Shown here one piece after another: positions 9,265-18,569 of a DNA stretch of 64,000 bases (positions are counted from its first letter, which is position 1; every line of letters begins with the position of its first letter). Source of the DNA: Cytobacillus praedii (GTDB lineage: Bacteria; Bacillota; Bacilli; Bacillales; Cytobacillaceae); contig NZ_LMBX01000003.1 of assembly GCF_001439605.1 (NCBI RefSeq), positions 1,013-65,012 on the forward strand, written 5' to 3'. The notes under the pieces were generated by a model. The model made no database searches. It was not told the DNA's origin and saw nothing but the letters and a program-made list of their open reading frames with translations. Made by a program: the position numbers and the translations under genes.

Positions 9265-10197
9265 TTAGATGAAATAACCAATAAAAAGACCAATAGATAA
9301 TAAGAATCCGAAGATTGTATTCGTTTGTGCTGTTGCTTTCATGGCAGGCATCATTTGGATTGGAATGGTTTTTCCGATAAATCCTTTTGTTGCTTTAATC
9401 GCTTTAGGTGCACTTAGCACAACGATAGCAAGCCATGGAGAGATAATATTTAATGCAATTAGGATGAAAACCCATGCATAGGAAACAATAAACATTCCAG
9501 CAAGTAATTTAATAGCCGCTTTTCTGCCAATTAAAATAGCTAGTGTTTTCCGGCCAAACTCCTTGTCACCATCTAAATCTCGGATATTGTTGGAAAGCAT
9601 GATGGCCCCAACAAGAATAAAAATCGGGATCGATACTAAAACACTTATAGAAGTGACGGTACCAGTTTGAATAAAGAAAGATATTAAGATAATAATCATT
9701 CCCATAAAGAATCCGGATACGATTTCACCAAAAGGTGTATGGGCGATTGGCAGTGGACCGCCTGTATATAAATAACCAATTAGCATACAGAAGAGGCCAA
9801 CAAGTGCAAGCCACCAGCTGCTGCTGTTGCAAATATAAATTCCTAATAAAAGAGCAATACCGTAAAGAGAAAGGGCTACATTCAGAATGGTTTTAGGTTT
9901 GATGCCTTCACGGACAATCGCCCCGCCAATTCCGTGTGAATCTTCCGTATCCAGTCCTCTTACATAATCATAGTATTCATTAAACATATTTGTTGCAGCT
10001 TGAATAAGTAAGCTTGCAAGTAACATCGCAAAAAATAATCCAAAATGAAGATCTGTTTCGTACATAGCTAATGCTGTTCCAAGCAAGACAGGTACGAAAG
10101 ATGCGGTTAGTGTGTGTGGTCTCGTTTGCTGCCACCAAACCTTCCAGGTTTTCTTCGAATTAGAAGGCTGAACATTTGTATGCGTCTGTGGTTGCAT
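9265..10197 (-). CDS. menA: 1,4-dihydroxy-2-naphthoate polyprenyltransferase
   Basis: Integral membrane UbiA-family enzyme that attaches the isoprenoid tail to dihydroxynaphthoate, giving demethylmenaquinone. The 310-residue protein has about eight or nine membrane segments. Both Asp-rich prenyl-diphosphate/Mg sites are visible: NEYYDYVRGLDTED near residue 75 and NIRDLDGDKEFGRKT near residue 195. It is divergent from menF across about 290 bases. As I recall, B. subtilis menA is not located here, so this linkage with menFDHBE is a local variation. Confidence 0.94.
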   Translation of the reverse strand: MQPQTHTNVQPSNSKKTWKVWWQQTRPHTLTASFVPVLLGTALAMYETDLHFGLFFAMLLASLLIQAATNMFNEYYDYVRGLDTEDSHGIGGAIVREGIKPKTILNVALSLYGIALLLGIYICNSSSWWLALVGLFCMLIGYLYTGGPLPIAHTPFGEIVSGFFMGMIIILISFFIQTGTVTSISVLVSIPIFILVGAIMLSNNIRDLDGDKEFGRKTLAILIGRKAAIKLLAGMFIVSYAWVFILIALNIISPWLAIVVLSAPKAIKATKGFIGKTIPIQMMPAMKATAQTNTIFGFLLSIGLFIGYFI

Positions 10198-10407
10198 CTA
10201 ACTCTCCCCTTGTCATCTATATTTAAGTAACTAATTTTATCTTTATCAAACCTATTTATTATATCGAACAACCCCTGCTTCTGTCAAAATGAAGATGCGA
10301 GTTTGGTCCATTTTGAAAGTTGGCCTCACTGGAAAGGGGGGTGTTTTTTTGCACTGATTTTTTAGTTTTTTATATAAGAGAAAAACAGTCCTGAGTGAGT
10401 ACGATCA

Positions 10408-10437
10408 TTGACATTTGAATGATAAGAAGTGTATGTT
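10408..10437 (+). promoter_or_regulatory. Candidate sigma-A promoter of the men operon
   Basis: TTGACA at 10408, 18-base spacer, TATGTT at 10432, then a leader of about 45 bases before the TTG start of menF. The segment CATTTGAATGATAAGA inside the spacer also occurs upstream of dapL at 27962. Confidence 0.55.
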
Positions 10438-10491
10438 AAAATTAGCTTAGACGATGGATAACAGCTATAAGCTGTTGTTGGAGGGATTTTT

Positions 10492-11898
10492 TTGGTTACG
10501 ATACAAGAAACGGAACTAAAAGAAGGAATCCTGAAAGCGATTGAGAGGGCAAAGGCCTTATCTAAACCAGTTTTAGTAAGTGAAGTGCAGGAAATTAATC
10601 ATATAGAACCTCTTACTTTTTTCGCAGCAGGACACGAGCCTTTTTTAGGGGAGCGTTTTTTCTGGAAAGACCCAGCCGATGAAACTTTTATTATCGGCCT
10701 TGGAATATGCAAGCAAATTCAATCGGATCAGGCGGCTGACCGCTTTTTTCTTGTGGAAGAAGAATGGAAAAACTTTATTAAAGATGGGATTATAAATAAT
10801 CCATTCCACCTAAATGGAATTGGACCTTTAATGTTCGGAGGCTTTTCATTTGATCCATACAAAGAGAAAACAAAGCTGTGGTCTAAGTATTCAGACTCTC
10901 TATTTCATATTCCAAAATTTATGTACAGTGAAATAAATGGACGCTCCTTTTTTACAACGAATATTGTATGTACACAGCATGATGACCTTTCTCTTGCAGA
11001 AGCAGTACAAAAGGAAAGAAGAACCATATTTACAGCACTTGCGGCTGACACATATCAAGAAAAATATGAACTAATAAATGAAAATGAAATCAATCCTGAC
11101 CAATGGAAGGATACCGTAGCAGCGGTTGTAAATGAACTGAAACAAGGAGAGTTAAATAAAGTTGTCCTTGCAAGAGAAACAAGATTGCATTTCAGCCAAT
11201 CGATTCAGTTAGAACAAGTTCTGATGAATTTATTTAAACTTCAGCGGGAAAGCTTTATTTTTGCATTTGAATCGAATGGGGATTGCTTTATCGGTGCTTC
11301 GCCTGAACGTCTTGTGAAAAAAAGTGGGTCAAGCTTTTTCACCACCTGTCTCGCAGGGTCAATAGCAAGAGGGAAGACAGATGAGGAAGATCGCTTATTG
11401 GGTGATACATTGTTAGCAGATCCAAAAAATATCATTGAGCATGAATATGTTGTACGCATGATAAAAGAGGCAATGGAAGAGGTATGTGATGAAGTCACTA
11501 TGCCAAGTAAGACTCAGCTGCTGAAAACGAGAGATATTCAGCATCTTTATACCCCGGTAACGGGAAAGGCAAAAAAAGATACATCCTTGCTTTTATTAGT
11601 TGACCGATTGCATCCAACACCTGCCTTGGGAGGACTGCCGAAAGAGAAAGCTGTCGAGAAGATACGGGAAGTGGAGGAACTGGATCGTGGCTTTTATGGT
11701 GCCCCATTAGGCTGGGTGGACTATAAAGGAAATGGGGAATTCGCAGTATCGATCAGATCGGGACTTATTCAAGGAGACGAGGCTTCGCTTTTTGCAGGCT
11801 GTGGTGTTGTTGAGGATTCCAACCCAGAGAGTGAATATATAGAAACGAAGATTAAATTTCGACCGATGCTAACGGCACTTGGGGGGAGTAATCAATGA
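10492..11898 (+). CDS. menF: Isochorismate synthase
   Basis: Converts chorismate to isochorismate for menaquinone. The chorismate-binding domain fills the C-terminal two thirds. KVVLARE, then GASPERLV, AGSIARGKTDEED, ADPKNIIEHEYVV (Mg ligand E) and LHPTPALGGLPKEKA are all present. The start is TTG at 10492 with GGAGGG six bases upstream; no ATG fits. First gene of menFDHBE, overlapping menD by four bases. The length of 468 residues is normal. It is annotated as menF rather than an anthranilate or salicylate enzyme because of the downstream menD. Confidence 0.94.
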   Translation: MVTIQETELKEGILKAIERAKALSKPVLVSEVQEINHIEPLTFFAAGHEPFLGERFFWKDPADETFIIGLGICKQIQSDQAADRFFLVEEEWKNFIKDGIINNPFHLNGIGPLMFGGFSFDPYKEKTKLWSKYSDSLFHIPKFMYSEINGRSFFTTNIVCTQHDDLSLAEAVQKERRTIFTALAADTYQEKYELINENEINPDQWKDTVAAVVNELKQGELNKVVLARETRLHFSQSIQLEQVLMNLFKLQRESFIFAFESNGDCFIGASPERLVKKSGSSFFTTCLAGSIARGKTDEEDRLLGDTLLADPKNIIEHEYVVRMIKEAMEEVCDEVTMPSKTQLLKTRDIQHLYTPVTGKAKKDTSLLLLVDRLHPTPALGGLPKEKAVEKIREVEELDRGFYGAPLGWVDYKGNGEFAVSIRSGLIQGDEASLFAGCGVVEDSNPESEYIETKIKFRPMLTALGGSNQ

Positions 11899-13640
11899 AT
11901 CATCAAGAAGCTTTAACCTCTTATATTGCAGCATTTGTATCCGAATTATATAAGAATGGGGTAGAGGACGTAGTTGTAAGCCCTGGTTCTAGATCTACCC
12001 CGATGGCAATGGTAATGGCAGAACATCCTGAACTTCGTTTACATATTCATGTAGACGAACGTTCAGCTGCCTTTTTTGCATTAGGCATCGCAAAGGCTTC
12101 AAGAAAACCAGTTGCGATTTTATGTACTTCAGGAACAGCTGCTGCAAATTATTTTCCTGCTATTGTAGAGGCAAATATTGCTAGAGTGCCTTTGATTGTT
12201 TTGACTGCTGATCGTCCGCATGAATTAAGGGATGTTGGGGCTCCACAAGCAATTAATCAAATTCATTTATATGGCAGTCATGTAAAATGGTTTGTCGAAA
12301 TGGCATTGCCGGAAAAATCTACAGAAATCATTCGATATGCAAGAACAGTTTGTGCAAGAGCTGCAAGTACTGCACAACGTTCCCCAGCTGGGCCTGTGCA
12401 CCTGAATTTTCCGTTTAGGGAGCCATTAATCCCGCAATTGGACCGAAAAGATTTATTTGAACCGTTAGAGCGTTCTAATGGTTATGTGAGGATTCAATCG
12501 GGTGATTTAGCTTTAAGCGACGGGCAATACGAAGAATTAGCAGAAAGCATCAGTGCTTATAAAAAAGGAATCATCGTTTGCGGATCGATTGAATCTGATC
12601 GATTTGCAGAAGCTGTAACAAAACTAGCAAAGAAGCTGCGGTTTCCCATTCTTGCTGATCCACTCTCCCAATTGAGGAGTGGAAAACATGATGGAACTTA
12701 TATTATTGATACATACGACACCTTTTTAAAGAACGAGGATGCGAAGAATCATTTAAAGCCGGATCTTATTATCCGGTTTGGTACAATGCCAGTGTCTAAG
12801 CCGCTAACGATTTTCCTCAAGGAAAACCATGATGTCCAGCAATTTGTAGTGGATGGTGGTGGCGGATGGCGTGATCCGGGCATGGTATCCTCTGAAATGA
12901 TCTATTGCGAGGAATCTTTGTTTTGCACAGCAGTCATTCCTTTCATTAGTCAGTCTGAAGATACAAGCTATTTTGCACAGTGGGAAGAAATCAATCAATT
13001 AACACGCAGTCAATTAGCAGCTATTAGCGAATTGGACGTCTTAAGTGAAGGCAAGCTATTCTATCAGATAGCTGAGATGCTTCCTGATGGAGCGACCTTA
13101 TTTGTTGGCAATAGTATGCCTATACGTGATTTAGACACCTTTTTCCATTTTAATAACAAGTCGATTCGAATTATGGCAAATCGAGGAGCAAATGGAATTG
13201 ATGGGGTCATTTCCACGGCTTTAGGTGCAGGAACATGTTCTCAGCCACTTTATTTAGTTCTAGGGGATTTAACTTTTTTCCATGATTTAAATGGGTTAAT
13301 TGCTGCAAAGCAGTTTGGCATCAATATTCATATTCTCCTAATTAATAATAATGGTGGAGGGATTTTTTCATTTCTTCCACAAGCTAGCCATCCAAAAAAC
13401 TTTGAAAAATTGTTTGGAACCCCATTAGATTTACAATTTGAGCATGTAGTCAAAATGTACGGGGGACAGTATGAATTGATTTCTGATTGGTCCCATTTTT
13501 CAGCTGTTCTTCACTCCGAAATGACCGGTTTAAGAGTCACAGAGGTTACTACAAATAGAGACCGGAATATCGTGGAGCATCGCGAATTATGGGATGCGGT
13601 TTCCCGGGAAATAGGTCGATTGCTGGAAGGCAAATGCTGA
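11895..13640 (+). CDS. menD: SEPHCHC synthase (2-succinyl-5-enolpyruvyl-6-hydroxy-3-cyclohexene-1-carboxylate synthase)
   Basis: Thiamine-diphosphate enzyme joining isochorismate with 2-oxoglutarate. The 581-residue protein has the pyrimidine-binding domain at the N-terminus (VVVSPGSRSTPM, HVDERSAAFFALG with the conserved Glu, LCTSGTAAANYFPA). The C-terminal PP domain carries GDLTFFHDLNGL and NNNGGGIFSFLPQ (GDL...NN metal motif). It overlaps menF by four bases, and its stop TGA overlaps the menH start by one base. Confidence 0.96.
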   Translation: MNHQEALTSYIAAFVSELYKNGVEDVVVSPGSRSTPMAMVMAEHPELRLHIHVDERSAAFFALGIAKASRKPVAILCTSGTAAANYFPAIVEANIARVPLIVLTADRPHELRDVGAPQAINQIHLYGSHVKWFVEMALPEKSTEIIRYARTVCARAASTAQRSPAGPVHLNFPFREPLIPQLDRKDLFEPLERSNGYVRIQSGDLALSDGQYEELAESISAYKKGIIVCGSIESDRFAEAVTKLAKKLRFPILADPLSQLRSGKHDGTYIIDTYDTFLKNEDAKNHLKPDLIIRFGTMPVSKPLTIFLKENHDVQQFVVDGGGGWRDPGMVSSEMIYCEESLFCTAVIPFISQSEDTSYFAQWEEINQLTRSQLAAISELDVLSEGKLFYQIAEMLPDGATLFVGNSMPIRDLDTFFHFNNKSIRIMANRGANGIDGVISTALGAGTCSQPLYLVLGDLTFFHDLNGLIAAKQFGINIHILLINNNGGGIFSFLPQASHPKNFEKLFGTPLDLQFEHVVKMYGGQYELISDWSHFSAVLHSEMTGLRVTEVTTNRDRNIVEHRELWDAVSREIGRLLEGKC

Positions 13641-14506
13641 TGAATTTTGACATTAATGGACTTGCCTATCATGTAGACATATGGGGGTCTGCTCATAAGC
13701 AGACAGAACCAGCAGCAATGGGGAATATCCCTTTAGTTTTGCTGCATGGGTTTACAGGAAATGCAGTATCCTGGAGAAAACTAATGCCTCATTTTGAGAG
13801 GCATTCGGATGTGCTTGCCATAGATATTGTTGGTCATGGGAAAACAGGTGCTCCTGCTGATATATCTAGATATACGATCACATCTGCAGCGAGAGACATT
13901 GATTGGATCCTTGAAAAAGCAGGAATTGAAAAAGCCAATATTTTAGGCTATTCAATGGGTGGCAGACTTGCATTAACATTCGCACTTACATACCCAAATA
14001 AGGTAGGAAAGTTAATTCTAGAGAGCGCTTCTCCTGGTCTTGAAGAAGAAGATCAGCGGGCAGCAAGACGAATTCAAGATGATAAGCTTGCTGTACGAAT
14101 TCAAGAAAATGGAATCCCTTCCTTTATTAACTTTTGGGAGAACATTCCTCTGTTTGACACACAAAAGAGACTTGCCGAAAATATTCAAGCCGAAATTAGA
14201 AAACAGCGCCTAGCAAATTCTCAGATTGGACTAATTAACAGTCTTAAGGGGATGGGAACAGGTTCTCAGCCTTCCTGGTGGAAAAGGCTAAATGAGATCA
14301 ACATGCCTGTTCTGTTGCTTACAGGAAGTCTAGATGAGAAGTTTTGCCAGATCGCTGATAGAATGCATGGAAAAATGAAAAACGCAAGCAGAATAACGAT
14401 TTCTGACTGTGGCCATGCAATACATGTGGAGAAACCAAAAATGTTTGGTACAATAGTAAATGAATTCTTGTCAAATGATAAAGGACAGACTTCCAGTCAC
14501 CTTTAA
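13640..14506 (+). CDS. menH: SHCHC synthase (2-succinyl-6-hydroxy-2,4-cyclohexadiene-1-carboxylate synthase)
   Basis: Alpha/beta hydrolase that eliminates pyruvate from SEPHCHC. LLHGFTG (oxyanion region), nucleophile Ser in GYSMGGR, Asp in GSLDEKF and His in CGHAIHVEKP form the expected triad. The ATG at 13640 was chosen because GGAAGG lies nine bases before it; an ATG at 13634 is only three bases from that site. The start overlaps the menD stop (TGATG), typical of termination-reinitiation. The 288-residue length fits the family. Confidence 0.93.
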   Translation: MNFDINGLAYHVDIWGSAHKQTEPAAMGNIPLVLLHGFTGNAVSWRKLMPHFERHSDVLAIDIVGHGKTGAPADISRYTITSAARDIDWILEKAGIEKANILGYSMGGRLALTFALTYPNKVGKLILESASPGLEEEDQRAARRIQDDKLAVRIQENGIPSFINFWENIPLFDTQKRLAENIQAEIRKQRLANSQIGLINSLKGMGTGSQPSWWKRLNEINMPVLLLTGSLDEKFCQIADRMHGKMKNASRITISDCGHAIHVEKPKMFGTIVNEFLSNDKGQTSSHL

Positions 14507-14549
14507 ATGAGGGAAGAACGAAATGATACGTACAAAGGAGGATTCCGTT

Positions 14550-15371
14550 ATGTCAGCAGTAGAATGGGTTGCTGGAAAACAGTATCAAGAAATTATTTAT
14601 GAAACTTACAATGGGATTGCAAAGATAACAATCAATCGTCCAGAAAAGCATAATGCGTTCACACCAAGAACCGTTATGGAATTGATTGATGCATTTGCTT
14701 ATGCACGTGATGATGCAAATGTTGGGGTCATTGTATTAACAGGTGCAGGAGACAGAGCATTTTGTTCAGGTGGAGATCAGTCTGTTCGTGGACATGGTGG
14801 CTATGTAGGGGATGACCAAATCCCACGCTTGAATGTGCTTGATTTACAGCGCTTAATCCGTGTGATTCCAAAGCCAGTAGTTGCAATGGTTAAAGGGTAT
14901 GCAATTGGCGGAGGACATGTATTACATATCGTTTGTGATTTAACAATCGCAGCAGATAATGCTGTATTTGGCCAAACAGGGCCGAAGGTTGGCAGCTTTG
15001 ATGCTGGCTATGGTTCTGGTTACTTAGCTAGAATTGTCGGACATAAAAAAGCACGTGAAATTTGGTACTTATGCCGTCAGTACAATGCACAGGAAGCATT
15101 AGATATGGGTCTTGTGAACACTGTTGTTCCTCTTGATCAAGTAGAAGAAGAAACAATTAAATGGTGTGAAGAAATGCTTGAAAAGAGCCCAACTGCACTC
15201 CGCTTCCTAAAAGCTGCATTTAACGCGGATACAGATGGACTTGCAGGCATTCAGCAATTTGCTGGAGATGCTACATTGCTTTACTATACAACAGATGAGG
15301 CAAAAGAAGGCCGAGATGCATTCAAAGAAAAGCGCAAGCCTGATTTTGGCCAATTCCCTCGTTTCCCTTAA
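14550..15371 (+). CDS. menB: 1,4-dihydroxy-2-naphthoyl-CoA synthase
   Basis: Crotonase-fold enzyme cyclising O-succinylbenzoyl-CoA. The 273-residue protein shows [21 protein letters not shown] (oxyanion Gly), [26 protein letters not shown] (active-site Asp) and the C-terminal FKEKRKPDF of MenB. AAAGGAGGA lies seven bases before the ATG at 14550; the upstream ATG at 14523 has no comparable site. It is followed by a terminator, so menE probably depends on read-through or its own promoter. Confidence 0.97.
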   Translation: MSAVEWVAGKQYQEIIYETYNGIAKITINRPEKHNAFTPRTVMELIDAFAYARDDANVGVIVLTGAGDRAFCSGGDQSVRGHGGYVGDDQIPRLNVLDLQRLIRVIPKPVVAMVKGYAIGGGHVLHIVCDLTIAADNAVFGQTGPKVGSFDAGYGSGYLARIVGHKKAREIWYLCRQYNAQEALDMGLVNTVVPLDQVEEETIKWCEEMLEKSPTALRFLKAAFNADTDGLAGIQQFAGDATLLYYTTDEAKEGRDAFKEKRKPDFGQFPRFP

Positions 15372-15391
15372 TGAAAAATTAACTTTTACTG

Positions 15392-15423
15392 CAGCTTGAT
15401 GGTTATTCCATCAGGCTGTTTTT
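15392..15423 (+). terminator. Terminator after menB
   Basis: Stem CAGCTTGATGG / CCATCAGGCTG (one G-U pair), loop TTATT, followed by TTTTTAT. Confidence 0.82.
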
Positions 15424-15442
15424 ATCTTTGAAAGATATCAAG

Positions 15443-15541
15443 GCTTGTAAATAAAAATCAGCATTTGCAAAAAATATCGGGGAGTTTGTAAATTAAAATG
15501 CTATCTGCTAAATTCAGTACAAGCTTGCAAATAAAAATCAC
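15443..15541. repeat. Degenerate 20-21-bp tandem repeat upstream of menE
   Basis: Five units anchored on YTTGYAAAT or variants, with the conserved G at 15447, 15467, 15488, 15507 and 15527. The best copies (CTTGTAAATAAAAATCA at 15444 and CTTGCAAATAAAAATCA at 15524) differ at one base. The array occupies most of the menB-menE gap, so any menE promoter must lie in or beside it. Confidence 0.65.
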
Positions 15542-15575
15542 CAATAGTTAAATAACTGAAAAATGAGGTGTACAA

Positions 15576-17075
15576 ATGGCGAATCAAGTGATGCCCAATC
15601 TTTTATTAAAGAGAGCCTTCCTCACACCTGATAGGCCTGCCATTCAGTTTAAGAACGAAACATACTCTTTTAAAGAAGTATATGAGAAATCTTATCAGAT
15701 TGCGGGTCAACTACTCCATCTGGGCCTGGCAAAGGGTGAGTATGCTGGTGTTTTATTAAGTAATCATGCGGATACAGCATTTATTTATTTAGCATTTCAG
15801 TTGCTTGATGTAAAAGCCGTTATTTTAAATAATCGGTTAACAGCTGAAGAAATTGCCTGGCAATTGAATGATTCAAAGGCCGTCCATATACTTACGGAGA
15901 AAGCCTTTACCAAAAAGTATGAAGAAATAAATGTTGTACTGCCTAAATTAACAGTTATTCCAAAAGAAGAGTTGTTTGCAGCCAATTTCGTTGAACCCAA
16001 GATTACAGACGAAATCAGCCTTGATGATGTTTGTACAGTTATGTATACATCTGGAACGACTGGACATCCAAAAGGCGTGCTGCAAACATACGGAAATCAT
16101 TGGTGGAGCGCGGTGGGTTCTGCACTTAACCTTGGATTATCTGAAAAGGATTGCTGGTTATGTGTTGTTCCGATGTTTCATATTAGCGGCTATTCGATCC
16201 TTATTCGAAGTATCGTCTACGGCATGAGAATGGTGATACTAGATACTTTTAAAGAAAATGAAGTAATTAAAACTATTCAAAGTGAAAAAGTAACGATTAT
16301 GTCTGTTGTGAGCACGATGCTTATTCGTATCGAGGCAGAGCTAGGAGAAAGCAGGCTGCCCAAAGAATTTCGCTGTATGCTATTAGGAGGCGGACCGGCG
16401 GCCAAATCATTACTTGAAAACTGTATGGTGAAGGATATTCCAGTATTCCAAACATATGGCATGACAGAGACCTCCTCTCAAATCGTTACACTTTCACCCG
16501 AGTACAGCTTAAGTAAATTAGGCTCTGCTGGGAAACCGCTCTTTCCTTCTCAATTAAAAATTATCGACTCCAATGGGGAGGAAGCAGGGAACAAAACAGC
16601 TGGAGAAATTATTGTTAAAGGGCCAAATGTAACGATTGGGTATTTGAATCGAGAAGAAGAGTCATCAAAAAAAATCGTTAATGGCTGGCTTTCAACAGGG
16701 GATATTGGGTATTTAGATGAAGATGGATTCTTATACGTCCTGGATCGCCGTTCTGACTTAATTATTTCAGGTGGTGAAAATGTATATCCGGCTGAAATTG
16801 AGGGAGTGCTTATTTCCCATCCAGACATAGCTGATGCAGGTGTTATTGGGGTGAAAGATGAAAATTGGGGGGAAGTGCCTGTAGCTTTCCTTTCAGGAAA
16901 ACTGGAGTTAAAAAAAGATGAAATTACCGAGTTTTGCCTTCAGAAATTAGCTAAATATAAAGTGCCAAAACAATTCTACTTCATCGAACAAATTCCAAGA
17001 ACTGCAGCTAAGAAAATTTTACGCAGAGAGCTTCGGCAGTATTTGAAGGAAATAAAAAGACAGGATTGCAATTAA
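15576..17075 (+). CDS. menE: o-Succinylbenzoate-CoA ligase
   Basis: Acyl-adenylate-forming enzyme activating o-succinylbenzoate. The 499-residue protein contains the P-loop-like MYTSGTTGHPKG (about residue 155), YGMTETSS (about residue 295), the hinge segment GWLSTGDIGY and LDRRSDLIISGGENVYPAE, and C-terminal PRTAAKKILR with the catalytic Lys. GAGGTG precedes the ATG. In B. subtilis menC follows menE. Here a terminator overlaps the menE stop and no menC is found in the window. Confidence 0.95.
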   Translation: MANQVMPNLLLKRAFLTPDRPAIQFKNETYSFKEVYEKSYQIAGQLLHLGLAKGEYAGVLLSNHADTAFIYLAFQLLDVKAVILNNRLTAEEIAWQLNDSKAVHILTEKAFTKKYEEINVVLPKLTVIPKEELFAANFVEPKITDEISLDDVCTVMYTSGTTGHPKGVLQTYGNHWWSAVGSALNLGLSEKDCWLCVVPMFHISGYSILIRSIVYGMRMVILDTFKENEVIKTIQSEKVTIMSVVSTMLIRIEAELGESRLPKEFRCMLLGGGPAAKSLLENCMVKDIPVFQTYGMTETSSQIVTLSPEYSLSKLGSAGKPLFPSQLKIIDSNGEEAGNKTAGEIIVKGPNVTIGYLNREEESSKKIVNGWLSTGDIGYLDEDGFLYVLDRRSDLIISGGENVYPAEIEGVLISHPDIADAGVIGVKDENWGEVPVAFLSGKLELKKDEITEFCLQKLAKYKVPKQFYFIEQIPRTAAKKILRRELRQYLKEIKRQDCN

Positions 17076-17096
17076 TATGCAAATCCTGTCTTTTCT
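17054..17096. terminator. Terminator after menE (possibly bidirectional)
   Basis: AAAAGACAGGATTGCA pairs with TGCAAATCCTGTCTTTT across a short AT loop, with one bulge, and ends in T-rich sequence. The stem includes the last menE codons and can also serve the convergent small gene at 17104. Confidence 0.8.
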
Positions 17097-17103
17097 TAAA
17101 AAG

Positions 17104-17262
17104 TTAAGAATACTCCGGTTCAAAGGTTTTACAGTCAGTTTCACGGCTGTTTTCTGCTGTATCTCCTCTGTGGCTGACAACGTATATTTGTTCAGCTCCA
17201 CATTTATTCCCTTTTTCCCAGAATGTACAATTATTCACTTCACATAATACATCTTTCGCCAC
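17104..17262 (-). CDS. Small Cys-rich protein, DUF1540 family (52 aa)
   Basis: GTG at 17262 with AAGAGGAG nine bases upstream opens a 52-residue frame starting MAKDVLCEVNNCTFWEKG. It continues with KCGAEQIYV and ends ETDCKTFEPE. Four cysteines (7, 12, 21, 44) are spaced as in the Bacillus DUF1540 family, which is thought to bind metal, probably zinc; no experimental function is known to me. It sits downstream of the zinc-binding lipoprotein gene on the same strand, about 135 bases away, with no clear terminator between them. Confidence 0.85.
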   Translation of the reverse strand: MAKDVLCEVNNCTFWEKGNKCGAEQIYVVSHRGDTAENSRETDCKTFEPEYS

Positions 17263-17396
17263 TTCGCTTCACTCCTCTTATGCAGAACTTGTTCCTGCAC
17301 CGATTCGATAAAAAAGCTGGTGGTGTTTTTCCACCTATTTTAGCTTGTGGCTAAATGCTGTTTAGGATTCATTCCAATTGAAGGATGGACTGGTAA

Positions 17397-18353
17397 TTAG
17401 TTATTTAATGCTGTTTTTAATGCGTCTAAGTTTGCTTCCATAATTGAAAAATAGGTACTCTTATTACTTATGTCTTCATCCGTTAAAACGGATAAATTAT
17501 GAAGGATGAGCGGTTCTGCGCCAAGCTCATTTTTAATAATTTCTGTGAGCTTAGAGCTAACGTTTTGTTCAAAGAAAACGTATTTTAACTGATGTTTCTT
17601 TCCTTCAGCTATGATCTTTTCAAGATCCTTTTGGGTTGGTTCATTCGCAGAGTTTAAGCCCGAAACACTAATTTGGTGTAAGCCGTATCGCTGCTCCCAA
17701 TAGCCGAATGCCGAATGAGACACGATGATTTCTTTATGTGCCGCATTATGAATGGTTTGTTCAAAGTCTGTATTTAATTGGTCAAGCTCATCCGTCAACA
17801 AACGATAGTTTGCTTCGAATTCATCTTTATGTTCAGGCATTTTATCAGTTAATGCTGTTTTTATAGCTTCTGCTAAATCCTTTGCATACATTGGATCGAT
17901 CCAGACATGCGGGTCAACATCGCCATGATGATGCCCATCAACTTCATGACTATGATCCTCCTCATGCTCTTCTTCTTCATGAGATTGAACTTGGTCAAAA
18001 TGAATATTTTCTCCTGCCCCGAGCATAGTTACATCTTCGTTTTTAAGCGTTTTTTGAGCTTTTTCTACGAATCCTTCTAAACCAAGACCGACAAATATAA
18101 ACAGATCAGCATCTGCTAGCTTAGTCATATCCTTTTGTGTTGGTTCAAATGAATGCTCATCTGCTCCAGGCGGATAAATAGTTTTTGTCTCAACATATTC
18201 CCCGCCTATTCTGTCAGTAAAATACTGCAGTGGATAAACAGTTGTATAAACGGAAAGTTTACTGCGGTCTTTCTGCTCATCCTTAGATTCATTGGTACAT
18301 CCAGTTATTAGCATAGTAATCATCAAGATAATAACAAATATAGTTTTCTTCAT
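17397..18353 (-). CDS. znuA: Zinc ABC transporter substrate-binding lipoprotein
   Basis: Captures Zn(II) outside the cell for an ABC importer. The signal peptide ends in lipobox LITGC (lipid Cys 19). It is a cluster A-I metal-binding protein: EHSFEPTQKD holds the first His, a His/Glu-rich loop spans about residues 123-150 (DGHHHGDVDPHVWIDP), and VSHSAFGYWE and VFFEQNVSS supply further ligands. The 318-residue length is typical. A near-perfect Zur palindrome lies just upstream of its ribosome site. No permease or ATPase gene (znuB/znuC) is adjacent in this window, so partners must lie elsewhere. Confidence 0.93.
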   Translation of the reverse strand: MKKTIFVIILMITMLITGCTNESKDEQKDRSKLSVYTTVYPLQYFTDRIGGEYVETKTIYPPGADEHSFEPTQKDMTKLADADLFIFVGLGLEGFVEKAQKTLKNEDVTMLGAGENIHFDQVQSHEEEEHEEDHSHEVDGHHHGDVDPHVWIDPMYAKDLAEAIKTALTDKMPEHKDEFEANYRLLTDELDQLNTDFEQTIHNAAHKEIIVSHSAFGYWEQRYGLHQISVSGLNSANEPTQKDLEKIIAEGKKHQLKYVFFEQNVSSKLTEIIKNELGAEPLILHNLSVLTDEDISNKSTYFSIMEANLDALKTALNN

Positions 18354-18374
18354 ATTTTCCCCTCTCCCATCAAT

Positions 18375-18395
18375 AAATCGTATTAATTACGATTT
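18375..18395. promoter_or_regulatory. Zur operator upstream of znuA
   Basis: AAATCG-TATTAATTA-CGATTT matches the Bacillus Zur box AAATCGTAAT-N-ATTACGATTT with one mismatch. The inverted repeat extends outward to 18368-18402, with 16 of 17 arm positions complementary. It lies about 20 bases before the znuA start, so binding would block its promoter or early transcription under zinc sufficiency. Confidence 0.9.
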
Positions 18396-18435
18396 ATTGA
18401 TGAAAAAAATAATTTCTATCTATAAATATTGATTT

Positions 18436-18456
18436 AATACGTAATCATTACGATTC
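18436..18456. promoter_or_regulatory. Second Zur-type operator in the znuA/carbonic-anhydrase gap
   Basis: The 21-base segment begins AATACG and ends ATTACGATTC. By my count it matches the Zur consensus at 17 of 20 scored positions, with the central ACGTAATCATTACG intact. It lies 62 bases from the first box and 114 bases before the carbonic anhydrase start. It could serve the znuA promoter, the divergent promoter, or both. Confidence 0.7.
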
Positions 18457-18569
18457 CCAAAAGTAATTTTACAAAAAAAAATAATGAAAATCAAGTATTA
18501 AATTTGTTTGTATGAAAAGTATTTTGTATCCTTATAGGGTAGGAATAAAATATGTAAGGAGTAAAGCAT

